Below, piece by piece: positions 27,268-36,626 of a stretch of DNA of 64,000 nucleotides. The notes below the pieces were generated by a model. That model was not told where the DNA came from. It ran no database searches and saw only the letters and a program-made list of their open reading frames with translations. The DNA is taken from positions 799,501 through 863,500 of the forward strand of contig NZ_CP072309.1 of assembly GCF_017726655.1 (NCBI RefSeq), given 5' to 3'. The translations under genes and the position numbers were made by a program. This DNA is from Agrobacterium tumefaciens (GTDB lineage Bacteria > Pseudomonadota > Alphaproteobacteria > Rhizobiales > Rhizobiaceae). Every line of letters begins with the position of its first letter. Position 1 is the first letter of the stretch.

Positions 27268-28701
27268 ATGACCAATATCTATTCGCCCTTCACGCTGGGC
27301 AAAATTCAGCTCAAGAATCGCTTCGTCATGGCGCCAATGACGCGTGCGCGGGCCAATGCCGACGGAACACCCGGTGAGCTCGCAGCAGAATATTACGGTC
27401 AGCGAGCAGGCGTCGGACTGACCGTTACCGAGGGGACGCAGCCATCGGACGACGGTCAAGGATATCCTTTGACGCCAGGCATCTACACGGACGCGCATGT
27501 TGCTGGATGGAGATCGGTTAACGAGGCCATCCATGCGCGCGGCGGCCACGTATTCTACCAGCTCATGCACGCTGGTCGCATGTCGCATCCCGACAATACG
27601 CCGCATCACCGTCAGGGTGTTGCCCCCTCCGCAATCGCACCGGGAGAGCAGATCTATACGCTTGGAGGAATGAAGGACATTCCGACGCCCCGTGCGCTCA
27701 CGACGGAGGAAGTCAAGGCAACCGTCAAAGATTATGCTCATGCAGCAAAGCAGGCGATTGCGTCTGGTGCCGATGGTGTCGAGATCCACGGCATTGCCTA
27801 TCTAATCCACCAGTTCCTGGCGATCAGCGCGAACCAGCGCACCGATGAATATGGCGGATCGATCGAGAATCGTGCGCGCTTTGCGATCGAGGTCGCAAAG
27901 GCGATCGTCGCTGAAATTGGCGCAGATCGCACTGGGATTCGGCTTTCTCCGGGCTTTGCCGGATTTGGTCTTGATGTCGGGGAAAAAGGTCCTGACCTGT
28001 TTCGCTATCTGGTCGCCGAACTCAATAAGCTCGGCCTCGCGTATATACACATCGTCCATTATGGCGACGATGACATTCTTCATGATTTCCGCAAAATCTG
28101 GGACCAGGCGCTGATTCTCAACCGCCCGGGCCGGCCACGCGAAGACATCGGCAAGGACATCGCATCCGGGCTCGCTGATCTTGAATCCTACGGCGCGATG
28201 GTGCTGGCCAATCCCGACTTCATCGAGCGTATATCGACTGGTGCGCCCCTCAACAGGGCCGATCATAGCGTCTATTTCGGCGAGGGTCCCGAAGGGCCGG
28301 CGTCGGGATATACGGACTTCCCTGCCCTGCCGGATAGCGGAATGGCCAAGTCAGACAGGTTCCAGGCGATGGTACGATTAAAGATTCACGAAGGGAAACT
28401 GGAGGAATTTAAGCGTATCGCTGCGGAGAGCATCAGACTGGCGCGCGAAAAAGACACGGGAACGATCCGCTACGACATCTTCCTCGACGACAACGAGACC
28501 GAAGCAGTCGTCTACGAAGAGTTCGTGAACCCGGCCGCGAGACTGGAGCATCTGGCAAACCTCGGCGAAAATGTCACTGGCATGTTGGCGATCGTCGACA
28601 TGCAGGCGGAGGTCTGGTCTCATTCTGATCCGCAGCTGCGTGCTTCTACCGAAGGGTATGACGTTCGGTTCTACAAGCCATTCTTGCGCTTTCAAGCGTA
28701 A
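27268..28701 (+). CDS. Old Yellow Enzyme (NemA-like) with C-terminal ABM-like domain
   Basis: A 477-aa protein started at 27268 behind AGGAA. Residues 1-365 are an FMN-dependent ene-reductase (FTLGKIQLKNRFVMAPMTRARA, QLMHAGRMSHPDN, TDEYGGSIENR). Residues 370-475 are extra and resemble an antibiotic-biosynthesis-monooxygenase ferredoxin-like domain (VRLKIHEGKLEEFKRIAAES and TIRYDIFLDDNETEAVVYEEF). The usual HGANGYL substrate motif is HGIAYL (His174), one residue short and lacking the Asn/His partner that pairs with His in the active site. Function may therefore differ from NemA. It ends the redox operon. Confidence 0.88.
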   Translation: MTNIYSPFTLGKIQLKNRFVMAPMTRARANADGTPGELAAEYYGQRAGVGLTVTEGTQPSDDGQGYPLTPGIYTDAHVAGWRSVNEAIHARGGHVFYQLMHAGRMSHPDNTPHHRQGVAPSAIAPGEQIYTLGGMKDIPTPRALTTEEVKATVKDYAHAAKQAIASGADGVEIHGIAYLIHQFLAISANQRTDEYGGSIENRARFAIEVAKAIVAEIGADRTGIRLSPGFAGFGLDVGEKGPDLFRYLVAELNKLGLAYIHIVHYGDDDILHDFRKIWDQALILNRPGRPREDIGKDIASGLADLESYGAMVLANPDFIERISTGAPLNRADHSVYFGEGPEGPASGYTDFPALPDSGMAKSDRFQAMVRLKIHEGKLEEFKRIAAESIRLAREKDTGTIRYDIFLDDNETEAVVYEEFVNPAARLEHLANLGENVTGMLAIVDMQAEVWSHSDPQLRASTEGYDVRFYKPFLRFQA

Positions 28702-28782
28702 GGCATGGTCAATGCGAGCGATGGGCGCCGGCGCGCCCGTCGCAGTATCAACGGGCTTGACGCCCATTCACGAAATCGCCCC

Positions 28783-30267
28783 ATGAGTATCCTTGCAGAC
28801 CCACTCATCCAATTCGGCATTCTGGTCCTTCTTCGTGTACTGGCCGCGATCATTTTCCCAGGCGCAAGATTACTTCGCCTTCTGCTGAACGTGCTCTTCT
28901 TCACGGGTCTGACCACGCTTCTGCTTTACCACGGCATAGCGCCTTACCTTCGCGACGACGACCCATCGAGCTTTGCCGCGCGCATCGCAAACGGAGCGCT
29001 CAAAACGATCTGGTGGGTCGGTGGTGCGATGGTTCTTGCGAGTTGCGTGCGGCTGTTCCTGACATTTGAACGCAAGCCTCGTGAGGGCAGGCTGCTTCAG
29101 GATCTCGTCATAGCGCTGATTTATGTTGTTGCCGCACTTTGCATAGTTGCTTACGTTTTCAACCTACCCGTGGGCACCGTCATCGCTACCTCAGGTGTTT
29201 TTGCGATTGTTCTTGGCCTCGCCCTGCAAAGCACGCTGAACGATGTTTTCTCAGGGATCGCCCTTAATCTTGGTCGGCCCATTTCGGTCAGTGACTGGAT
29301 TATATTGGACGAAAACGTGCAGGGACGAGTGATCGAGACCAACTGGCGCTCAACGCACCTGTTGAGCGGGACCAATGATTTGGTTGTCGTACCAAACAGC
29401 GTCCTGGCAAAGAGCCGTATCACCAATGTCAGCGGACCAGACGCCGTGCACGGGGCGTCTTTGCGGATAAGATTGCAGCCGACACGTCACCCCGGGATCA
29501 TCCTTGACGCAATGGACCGGGTTTTGCTGAGTAGTAACGCCATATTGAAAAAGCCAGTGCCAACTGCGGCCATTGTCAGCGTCGATCGGGAAGCCGTTGA
29601 GATCGAGCTATCCTTTCGGGTTGAAAATAGTGGGATGGTAACGGCCGCCAAGAATGAATTGTTCGATTTGTCGGTTCGACATGCTGAGGCAGCGGGTCTG
29701 CAATTGGCGGCAAGTGCCGGTTCATTACAGGTCAGCATCGAGCAGCTCGACGCCGCCAAAGTTCTAAAGAAACCTGCGACACCGATGCGGTTGATGAACA
29801 GCATCCCGCTCTTCTCAGGCCTAACCGAAGAAGAGAAAGAGGAGCTTGCCGCAAACATGAACAGGCTGACATTCCGCAAGGGCGAAATTATCTCGCGGTG
29901 GGATACGGCATTGACGTCCTTGATGATCGTCCGCAGCGGGGTCGTTGCAATCGAGGAACGCGATGACAAAGAGACGTTGGAATTGTCGCGCCTTGCTCCG
30001 GGAGATTTCTTCGGAGAACGTGGCGTGCTTCTGGGCGCGCTGGAATTCGGGGATTATCGGGCGCTGACGGCTGCCGTCATCTACGAAGTCCCCAAAGATA
30101 AGTTAGCGCAGATCATGCGCGAACGACCTGCAATTGCCGAAGAACTCGCTCTTCTTCTGGACAATCGAACGAGAGCTGAAGAGGCGCTCCATCGTGATGA
30201 CCATCCGCACGGAAGTGCCCATCAATTGGCGCTTTCAAAGCGGATCAGACAACTTTTCATGGTTTAG
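28783..30267 (+). CDS. MscS-type mechanosensitive channel with C-terminal cyclic-nucleotide-binding domain
   Basis: A 494-aa inner-membrane protein if started at ATG 28783; an ATG at 28705 in the same frame adds 26 hydrophilic residues. Four hydrophobic segments precede the MscS pore and beta domain, seen as GVFAIVLGLALQSTLNDVFSG and RPISVSDWIILDENVQGRV. The C-terminal part from LMNSIPLFSGLTEEE to the end resembles a cNMP-binding domain (LAPGDFFGERGVLLG). Such channels release solutes on membrane tension and may be gated by a nucleotide. Confidence 0.9.
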   Translation: MSILADPLIQFGILVLLRVLAAIIFPGARLLRLLLNVLFFTGLTTLLLYHGIAPYLRDDDPSSFAARIANGALKTIWWVGGAMVLASCVRLFLTFERKPREGRLLQDLVIALIYVVAALCIVAYVFNLPVGTVIATSGVFAIVLGLALQSTLNDVFSGIALNLGRPISVSDWIILDENVQGRVIETNWRSTHLLSGTNDLVVVPNSVLAKSRITNVSGPDAVHGASLRIRLQPTRHPGIILDAMDRVLLSSNAILKKPVPTAAIVSVDREAVEIELSFRVENSGMVTAAKNELFDLSVRHAEAAGLQLAASAGSLQVSIEQLDAAKVLKKPATPMRLMNSIPLFSGLTEEEKEELAANMNRLTFRKGEIISRWDTALTSLMIVRSGVVAIEERDDKETLELSRLAPGDFFGERGVLLGALEFGDYRALTAAVIYEVPKDKLAQIMRERPAIAEELALLLDNRTRAEEALHRDDHPHGSAHQLALSKRIRQLFMV

Positions 30268-30326
30268 GGTGATTTCATGCTCGGTGCGGCCTGGACGGGT
30301 ATAGCGCGATAAAATCCTAACGCTTA

Positions 30327-30369
30327 TTGACTTATTGCTACGTATCAATAACCTATTGTTACGTAGCAA
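30327..30369 (+). promoter_or_regulatory. Promoter with two palindromic operators for the LacI-family regulator
   Basis: TTGCTACGTATCAA (30335-30348) and TTGTTACGTAGCAA (30356-30369) are two near-perfect 14-bp palindromes of the form TTGNTACGTANCAA, 21 bp apart centre to centre, or two helical turns. A candidate -35 TTGACT (30327-30332) and -10 TAACCT (30349-30354) flank the first operator. The arrangement suggests autorepression of the LacI gene and the whole ABC operon. Reading it as the operator of the adjacent regulator is an inference. Confidence 0.75.
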
Positions 30370-30370
30370 T

Positions 30371-31441
30371 TTGGATATCTCCGTGAGCGAACGACGAATT
30401 ACGCAGAAGGAAGTTGCAGAAAGAGCCGGCGTTGCACAGGCCACAGTGTCGCTCGTCCTGAATGGCGGACGCGACAGGGTAAGCCCCGATACGGCCGAGC
30501 GTATCGAGGCCGCAATCTCCGAGCTTGGCTATCAACCAAATCGCTTCGCGCAGGCGCTGCGCACCAAGCGCGCCTATGTGATTGCCTGCGTCGTTCCCGA
30601 CCTTGCCAACCCGTTCTATCCTTCGCTGGTCGTTGCCGTGCAGAAGGTCGCACGCGCCGCCGGCTACGAGGTCGTGACGATCGATACCGAGGGCGAGCTC
30701 GCGAACGAGCGCCAGGTCATCCTCACCGCGCAGCAGGGTCGCTTCGACGGCGTTGTCGGCGTTTTCTTCAAGACCAGCGCGCGGGATTTGGCTCCTCTCG
30801 GCATGAGCGGCGTTCCGATCGTGCGCATCGAGGTCAGCCGCAAGACGGGCGGACCGCTGCCGATCGACAACCTCTTCATCGACAATGTCGCAGCCGCCCG
30901 GGCGTTGACGCTTCATCTTCTGGAACTCGACCACCGCTCTATCGCCATGATCGCCGCGCCCGGCGGGCCGCAGCAGGTGCGCCTGCAGGGTTATCTCGAG
31001 GCGATGGCAACAATGGGCGCGGAGCCGATCGTGCTTGAGGCCGCTCATTTCACGCTGGAGGCGGGCCGCGAAGTCGCAGAAAGGCTAATCGAAAGCGGCC
31101 GCTCGGTGAGCGCCATCATCGCTGCCAACGATCTGATGGCGATAGGCGTCATGCAGGGGCTGGCAGCCAACGGCATATCGGTTCCCGGCGACGTTTCGGT
31201 CGCCGGTTTTGACGACATACTCGCCGCGGCTCTGGTCACGCCGGCGCTGACGACGGTGGCGCAATTCCAGGACCGGCTCGGCGCCCGCGCCGCAGAAAAG
31301 CTTATCGAGCGTCTGGCAAACGAGGCCTCGGCCCCGGGCCAGGCGGAGGAAATGGCTTACGAACTTATCGTCAGAGCTTCGGTCGCCCCGTTTTCGGCGC
31401 GGCCGGACCAAACGCATCCAGTAAGGGAGGAAATATCATGA
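30371..31441 (+). CDS. LacI-family transcriptional regulator
   Basis: A protein of about 352-356 aa. The open frame extends to 30335 but that segment is the operator; the start is likely GTG 30383 (VSERRITQKEVAERAG) or TTG 30371. The HTH is VAERAGVAQATVSLVLNGG with the hinge AISELGYQPNRFAQALRTKR, and a sugar-binding core follows. The gene overlaps the downstream binding-protein gene by ATGA, so it is the first gene of the operon it probably represses. The inducer is likely the imported carbohydrate or nucleoside. Confidence 0.92.
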   Translation: MDISVSERRITQKEVAERAGVAQATVSLVLNGGRDRVSPDTAERIEAAISELGYQPNRFAQALRTKRAYVIACVVPDLANPFYPSLVVAVQKVARAAGYEVVTIDTEGELANERQVILTAQQGRFDGVVGVFFKTSARDLAPLGMSGVPIVRIEVSRKTGGPLPIDNLFIDNVAAARALTLHLLELDHRSIAMIAAPGGPQQVRLQGYLEAMATMGAEPIVLEAAHFTLEAGREVAERLIESGRSVSAIIAANDLMAIGVMQGLAANGISVPGDVSVAGFDDILAAALVTPALTTVAQFQDRLGARAAEKLIERLANEASAPGQAEEMAYELIVRASVAPFSARPDQTHPVREEIS

Positions 31442-32742
31442 CCAGGCTGAAGCGCCTAGCCGCCACCGCATTGATCGCCAGTACCGCACAGATGGCCGCC
31501 GCACAGGAGAAAGTCTCCTGGTGGTACGAGCAGGCGACGCCCGACCAGCAGAAGCTGATCCAACAGAATATCGTCGAGCCCTTCGCCAAGGCGAACCCGG
31601 ATTACAGCCTCGTCATCGATTACCGTGGCAACGAGCTCGACAAGCAGCTGCGCGTCGCGATGCTCTCCGGCAACGGTCCCGACGTCGTCTATACCGCTGG
31701 CCCGAGCTATGTCGCGCCGATGGCCCAGTCCGGCCAGCTGATGCCGCTCAACGACTATGCCGCCAAGTACAAGTGGGAAGAACGCATCCTGCCGGTGTTC
31801 CTGAAAATGGGCGAGTATAACGGCAAGATCTACGCGCTGCCCAAGACCTACGAAACCGTCGGCCTGTTTTACAACAAGACGCTGTTTGCCCAGAAGAATT
31901 GGCAGCCGCCGAAGACGCTGGACGAGCTGGAAACCGTAGCCGATGCCATGCTGAAGGACGGCATCACGCCGTTTGCGGCCGGCAATGCCGACTGGCGCGG
32001 CGCAAACGAGTGGTTCGTGACGCTAGCGCTCAACTCCGTCGCTGGCCCCGAGAACCTCAACAAGGCGCTCCGCGGCGAGATGCCCTGGACGGCTGAACCC
32101 TTCGTCAAGTCGATCGACCGCCTGAACTCCTGGTGGCAGAAGGGCTATTTCGGGAAGAACTACTTCTCGGTGACGAGCAGCGAGCAGGCCGCCGATGCCA
32201 TGGCATCCGGCAAAGCCGGCATGATGCCGACGGGCACCTGGCAGTTCCAGAACGTCGACACCTACGGCAAGAAGGCTGGCAGCGAGGCAGGCTTCATCGG
32301 CTTCCCGAGCGCTTCGGGCGCCCCGGTCTTCCCGCTCGGCATCGGCTCGACCTTCTCAATCGCCACCAAGGCCAAAAACCCTGATGGCGCAGCAGCCGCG
32401 ATCAACTACGTTTTCTCGCCCGAAGTCTACGGCACGATGAACTCGGCCTGGCAGGGTGAGTGGAACATCCCGCTGAAGGACATCTCCAACGTCAAGATGG
32501 CAAGCGAGGTCACGCCGCTCTTCACCGAGACGATGAAGACCCTCTCCTCCGAGGTCAACGACGGCAAGTACGGCTACACGACCTGGACCTTTCTGCCGCC
32601 GGCGACCGACAGCTATGTCATCAACGGCATCGAGGAAGTGTGGTTGAATAAGACAACCACTGCCGACTTCCTCGCCAAGATGGACGCATCCTTCCAGAAG
32701 GAAATGAAGGCCGGAAAGGCGCCTGCCGTCCCGGCCCGCTGA
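31438..32742 (+). CDS. Carbohydrate ABC transporter substrate-binding protein
   Basis: A 434-aa periplasmic protein with a signal peptide (MTRLKRLAATALIASTAQMAAAQ) and family 1 binding-protein body: SGNGPDVVYTAGPSY, YALPKTYETVGLFYNKTLFA and a conserved FPLGIGSTFSI. It starts inside the LacI stop codon. It should deliver the sugar to the two permeases encoded downstream. Neither monosaccharide nor glycoside identity can be told from sequence. Confidence 0.93.
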   Translation: MTRLKRLAATALIASTAQMAAAQEKVSWWYEQATPDQQKLIQQNIVEPFAKANPDYSLVIDYRGNELDKQLRVAMLSGNGPDVVYTAGPSYVAPMAQSGQLMPLNDYAAKYKWEERILPVFLKMGEYNGKIYALPKTYETVGLFYNKTLFAQKNWQPPKTLDELETVADAMLKDGITPFAAGNADWRGANEWFVTLALNSVAGPENLNKALRGEMPWTAEPFVKSIDRLNSWWQKGYFGKNYFSVTSSEQAADAMASGKAGMMPTGTWQFQNVDTYGKKAGSEAGFIGFPSASGAPVFPLGIGSTFSIATKAKNPDGAAAAINYVFSPEVYGTMNSAWQGEWNIPLKDISNVKMASEVTPLFTETMKTLSSEVNDGKYGYTTWTFLPPATDSYVINGIEEVWLNKTTTADFLAKMDASFQKEMKAGKAPAVPAR

Positions 32743-32836
32743 TCGCAACGACAATGAGGGTGCGGTTCGCGCGCCCTCACCTCCCTGCTCGCGCCGGCTG
32801 GCGCCAGGCGCCCCGATTGCCTGCGAAAGGTAGATA

Positions 32837-33682
32837 ATGCACCGACTTTATGTCTTGCCGACATTGATCATCAATGTCGTCATCATCGCCATTCCGGCGC
32901 TGCTGACGGTGGCTCTCGCCTTCTTTGAGTGGGACGGGATCAGTACGCCAATTTTCGTCGGGCTCGACAATTTTCGTGCCCTTTGGGACGACAGCGTCTT
33001 CTGGACGGCACTGACCAACAACATCATCTGGACGCTGATCTTCCTGACGGTGCCGATCGGAATGGGGCTGCTTGCGGCAACTATGATGCTTGTCGTGCGC
33101 CGCGGCTCGAACTTCTTCCAGGTCATCTATTTTCTGCCCGTCATCATCGCGACGGCGATCACCGGCCGCGTCTGGCAGGGCATGATCTATTCGCCGGTCA
33201 CCGGCGTCACCGGCCTCTTACAGCGCCTCGGCCTCGATATCGCCAACCCGCTCACGGAGACGTCGAGCGCGCTCTACGGCATCGCCGTCGTCGACCTCTG
33301 GCACTGGTGGGGCTTCCTCTGCGTCATCTTCTTTGCCGCGCTGCGCCAGGTCCCGGCCGAGCAGATCGAGGCATCGCGCATCGAGGGCGCCACCTTCTTC
33401 CAGACGATCCGCTACGTGCTGCTGCCGGGCATCATGCCGACGATAACGCTGATGATGATCATGACCGTCATCTGGTCGTTCCTGGTCTTCGACTTCGTCT
33501 ACATCCTGACTCAGGGCGGCCCGGCCTATTCTTCCGAGGTGCTCTCCACCTTCGCCTATCGCTCGGCCTTCTACGACCTCGCCGTCGGCAAGGCGGCAGC
33601 GATCTCCGTAGTCATCAGCCTCTTCGGCCTCGCCGCCACGATCTTCTATATCCGCGCCCAAGCGACGGAGTTCGAACAATGA
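32837..33682 (+). CDS. Carbohydrate ABC transporter permease (MalF/UgpA type)
   Basis: A 281-aa inner-membrane protein with six hydrophobic segments and the EAA loop around EQIEASRIEGATFFQTIRYVLLPGIMP. A gap of 94 bp separates it from the binding-protein gene. It overlaps the second permease by ATGA, so the two are made together. Confidence 0.93.
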   Translation: MHRLYVLPTLIINVVIIAIPALLTVALAFFEWDGISTPIFVGLDNFRALWDDSVFWTALTNNIIWTLIFLTVPIGMGLLAATMMLVVRRGSNFFQVIYFLPVIIATAITGRVWQGMIYSPVTGVTGLLQRLGLDIANPLTETSSALYGIAVVDLWHWWGFLCVIFFAALRQVPAEQIEASRIEGATFFQTIRYVLLPGIMPTITLMMIMTVIWSFLVFDFVYILTQGGPAYSSEVLSTFAYRSAFYDLAVGKAAAISVVISLFGLAATIFYIRAQATEFEQ

Positions 33683-34512
33683 ACATTTCCGAAAGCCGCC
33701 TCACCTTCGCGATCGTATACATCACGCTCTCGGTGCTGTTGATCATCACGCTGTTTCCGATTGCGCTGAGCGTCCTCAACGCGCTGAAACCATCCGCGGA
33801 GATCGTCCAGAACCCGCTGGCAATGCCTTCGGTGATCCGCTGGGACAATTTCACCCGCGCCTGGACGGACGCCAATTTTGGCACGACGCTCGTCAACTCC
33901 GCCGTCCTGACTGGGCTGACGATCATTCTCGTCTGCTCGACGGGCTCGCTGACGGCCTATGTCCTGGCGCGCCAGAAGATCAAGCGCTGGAAGGTCCTGA
34001 CCTTCTATCTGCTGGCAAGCACCACCGCGCCGATCCAGCTCTTCCTCTTTCCGCTCTATTTCGGCTTTGCCCGTTTCGGGCTGATCAACAACCCGATCGC
34101 CGTCGCCTTCATCTATACGGCCGTCTATTCGCCCTTCGCGATCATGCTGCTGCGCACCTATTTCCTCGCGGTTCCCAAGGAACTCGAGGAAGCGGCGCTG
34201 ATCGACGGCGCGACCCATTGGCAGGTCTTCCGCCGCGTCTTCCTGCCGATCGTTTCTCCCGGCATCCTGACAGTGGCGCTGATCATCGGCCTCTATTCGT
34301 GGAACGAGTTCCTGATCGCAACGACCTTCCTGCAGGAGCAGGACAGGCTCACCGCCGTCGTCTCCTTCTTCCTGCTCTCCGGCCAATACTCGTCCGACTG
34401 GGGTGAGATCATGGCCGCCGCCCTCATCATCATTCTTCCCATCGTAATCCTCTTCGTCCTGCTGCAGCGCCACTTCATCGAAGGAATGGCCGGCGGCTCG
34501 GTGAAGGGCTGA
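33679..34512 (+). CDS. Carbohydrate ABC transporter permease (MalG/UgpE type)
   Basis: A 277-aa membrane protein starting at 33679 (MNISESRLTF). The long open frame back to 32929 is the antisense of nothing real and overlaps the first permease in another frame, so it is not used. It carries the MalG-type EAA loop in LEEAALIDGATHWQVFRRVFLPIVSPG and ends with RHFIEGMAGGSVKG, a typical C-terminus of this group. Confidence 0.93.
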   Translation: MNISESRLTFAIVYITLSVLLIITLFPIALSVLNALKPSAEIVQNPLAMPSVIRWDNFTRAWTDANFGTTLVNSAVLTGLTIILVCSTGSLTAYVLARQKIKRWKVLTFYLLASTTAPIQLFLFPLYFGFARFGLINNPIAVAFIYTAVYSPFAIMLLRTYFLAVPKELEEAALIDGATHWQVFRRVFLPIVSPGILTVALIIGLYSWNEFLIATTFLQEQDRLTAVVSFFLLSGQYSSDWGEIMAAALIIILPIVILFVLLQRHFIEGMAGGSVKG

Positions 34513-34525
34513 CAAGGAGTTTCGC

Positions 34526-36616
34526 ATGCCAATCCCCGCAGATTATACCAACCGCGTCTATGCCGGCGTTCTCGGCAAGCTGATCGGCGTCTATCTCGGC
34601 CGCCCCTTCGAGAACTGGCGCTACAAGGACATTTTGGAGAAGCTCGGTCCGATCACCTACTACGTCCACGACCGGCTCGGCGATCCGCTCGTCGTCACTG
34701 ACGACGATGTTGCCGGCACCTTCACCTTCCCGCGCGCGCTCGACGATTACGGCATTTCGCCGGATCTGTCGGCCGAAGACATCGGCAAGGCCTGGCTGAA
34801 CTACATCATCGAAGAGCGCTCGATCCTCTGGTGGGGTGGCACAGGCAATTCGACTGAACACACCGCCTGGCTCAACCTGCAGCGCGGCATCCCGGCTCCG
34901 GCATCCGGCTCGATCGAGGTCAACGGCGCGACCGTCGCCGAGCAGATCGGCGCGCAGATCTTCATCGACGGCTGGGCTCTCGTTTCCCCCGGCAATCCGG
35001 CGCAGGCCGCCAAGCTGGCGAGTGCTGCCGGTTCCGTCAGCCATGACGGCGAAGCCGTCAACGCCGCCGTGCTCTGGGCGGCGATGGAGGCGGAAGCCTT
35101 CGTCAGCAAGGATGTGAACCATCTGCTCGACACTGGCCTTGCCCATATCCCCAAGGACAGCCTGATCGCCAAGCTGATCGGCGATATCCGCAACTGGACC
35201 TCCGGCAATGAGGACTGGGAAGCGACGCGCCAGAAGATCGAGGACAATTACGGCTACGACAAATATCCGGGCAACTGCCATGTCGTGCCGAACCACGCGC
35301 TGATGATCATGGCGCTGCTGCATGCGCCGCACGATTTCCAGCGCGGCCAGATGATCGTCAACACCTCGGGATGGGATACCGATTGCAACGCCGGCAATCT
35401 CGGCTGCCTGCACGGGATCATGCTCGGTCTCGACGGCCTCGATGCCGGGCCGGACTGGCGCGGTCCGGTTGCCGACCGTCTCTACATGTCGACCGCCGAC
35501 GGCGGCCGCTCGATCTCCGATGCCGCCGATGTCTCTCTGTGGCTTGCCAATCTCGGCCGCAAGCTTGGGGGCGAGGCGGCAAAGCCGGCGCCGAAGAACG
35601 GTGCGAAGTTCCACTTCGCGCTACCAGGCTCCGTCCAAGGCTTCCGCCCGCAGGCCGGCCAGACTGCGCTCGAAGGTCTCAAGGTCACCGGCACCGGCTC
35701 GGCTCTGGCGATCGACTATCTGGCGCTGGCGCCGGGCCGCGAGGCCGCAGCCACCACGCCGGTCTTCACGCCGCATGAAGTCACCAAGATGCGCACCTAC
35801 GATCTGGTCGCCAGCCCGCGCATCCACGCCGGTCAGACGCTGCGCGCCACACTTTCGGCGGAAGCCGGAAACAGCGGCACGGTCGAAGCCAAACTCCGCA
35901 TTCGCCACTATGACGGCAGCGATAATCTCGTCGATATCGACATGCCCGCCGGCAAGCTGCTCGGCCCCGGCGGTTCCGCAACGCTCGAATGGACGGTTCC
36001 CTCGACCGGCCACCAGCCGATCGCCGAAATCGGCGTCGTGCTGAGCGCCCCGCAGGGCCGCGCCAACGGCCGTGTGCTGGTCGATACCGTCACTTGGGAC
36101 GGTTGCCCTGATGTGACCTTCAAGCGGCCGGACGACGGCGGCGATTTCTGGCGCCGCGCCTGGGTCAGCAATGTCCACTTCTTCTCGAAGAACTTCCCGC
36201 AGGACTTCCGCATCAGCCAGAACCGCGGCGAAGGCATGATCCTGCAGGGCACGCGCGACTGGACGCACTACGCGATCGAAGCCGACATGATGCTGCATCT
36301 CGGCGATCACGGCGGCCTGGTGATCCGCGCCGAAGGCCAGCGCCGCTACTATGCGGCGCTCGTCACCCGCGACGGGCAGCTGCAGATCGTCTGCCGCAAG
36401 GACGAAAAGCAGACCGTGCTCGCCTCCGCACCGCTCCAGGTCGAGTTCGAGACACGCTTCACGATGAAGTTCTCGGCCAAGGGCGGCAAGCTCTCGGTGA
36501 AGGTCGGCGATACCGTAGTCGAGGCCAATGACCAGACCTTTGCCAGCGGTTCCGCCGGCCTGATCATCCACGAGGGCGCCCTGTCGGCCACGCGCATCCA
36601 TATCGGCGCGGCATAA
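34526..36616 (+). CDS. ADP-ribosylglycohydrolase-like enzyme with C-terminal concanavalin-like domain
   Basis: A 696-aa cytosolic protein (no signal peptide). Residues 1-345 show an ADP-ribosylglycohydrolase-like fold: [52 protein letters not shown] and [20 protein letters not shown], with acidic residues that usually bind magnesium. From about residue 530 it resembles a LamG/concanavalin-like domain ([19 protein letters not shown]). In this operon it takes the place where a glycosidase or sugar kinase usually stands. I infer that it cleaves an N-glycosidic or ADP-ribosyl substrate that the importer brings in; this is not shown. Confidence 0.85.
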   Translation: MPIPADYTNRVYAGVLGKLIGVYLGRPFENWRYKDILEKLGPITYYVHDRLGDPLVVTDDDVAGTFTFPRALDDYGISPDLSAEDIGKAWLNYIIEERSILWWGGTGNSTEHTAWLNLQRGIPAPASGSIEVNGATVAEQIGAQIFIDGWALVSPGNPAQAAKLASAAGSVSHDGEAVNAAVLWAAMEAEAFVSKDVNHLLDTGLAHIPKDSLIAKLIGDIRNWTSGNEDWEATRQKIEDNYGYDKYPGNCHVVPNHALMIMALLHAPHDFQRGQMIVNTSGWDTDCNAGNLGCLHGIMLGLDGLDAGPDWRGPVADRLYMSTADGGRSISDAADVSLWLANLGRKLGGEAAKPAPKNGAKFHFALPGSVQGFRPQAGQTALEGLKVTGTGSALAIDYLALAPGREAAATTPVFTPHEVTKMRTYDLVASPRIHAGQTLRATLSAEAGNSGTVEAKLRIRHYDGSDNLVDIDMPAGKLLGPGGSATLEWTVPSTGHQPIAEIGVVLSAPQGRANGRVLVDTVTWDGCPDVTFKRPDDGGDFWRRAWVSNVHFFSKNFPQDFRISQNRGEGMILQGTRDWTHYAIEADMMLHLGDHGGLVIRAEGQRRYYAALVTRDGQLQIVCRKDEKQTVLASAPLQVEFETRFTMKFSAKGGKLSVKVGDTVVEANDQTFASGSAGLIIHEGALSATRIHIGAA

Positions 36617-36626
36617 GGAGGACTTC

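Noticed and set aside
32929..33678. Long N-terminal extension of the second sugar permease
   Set aside because: It overlaps the first permease in another frame; the start at 33679 has an ATGA overlap and gives the usual length.
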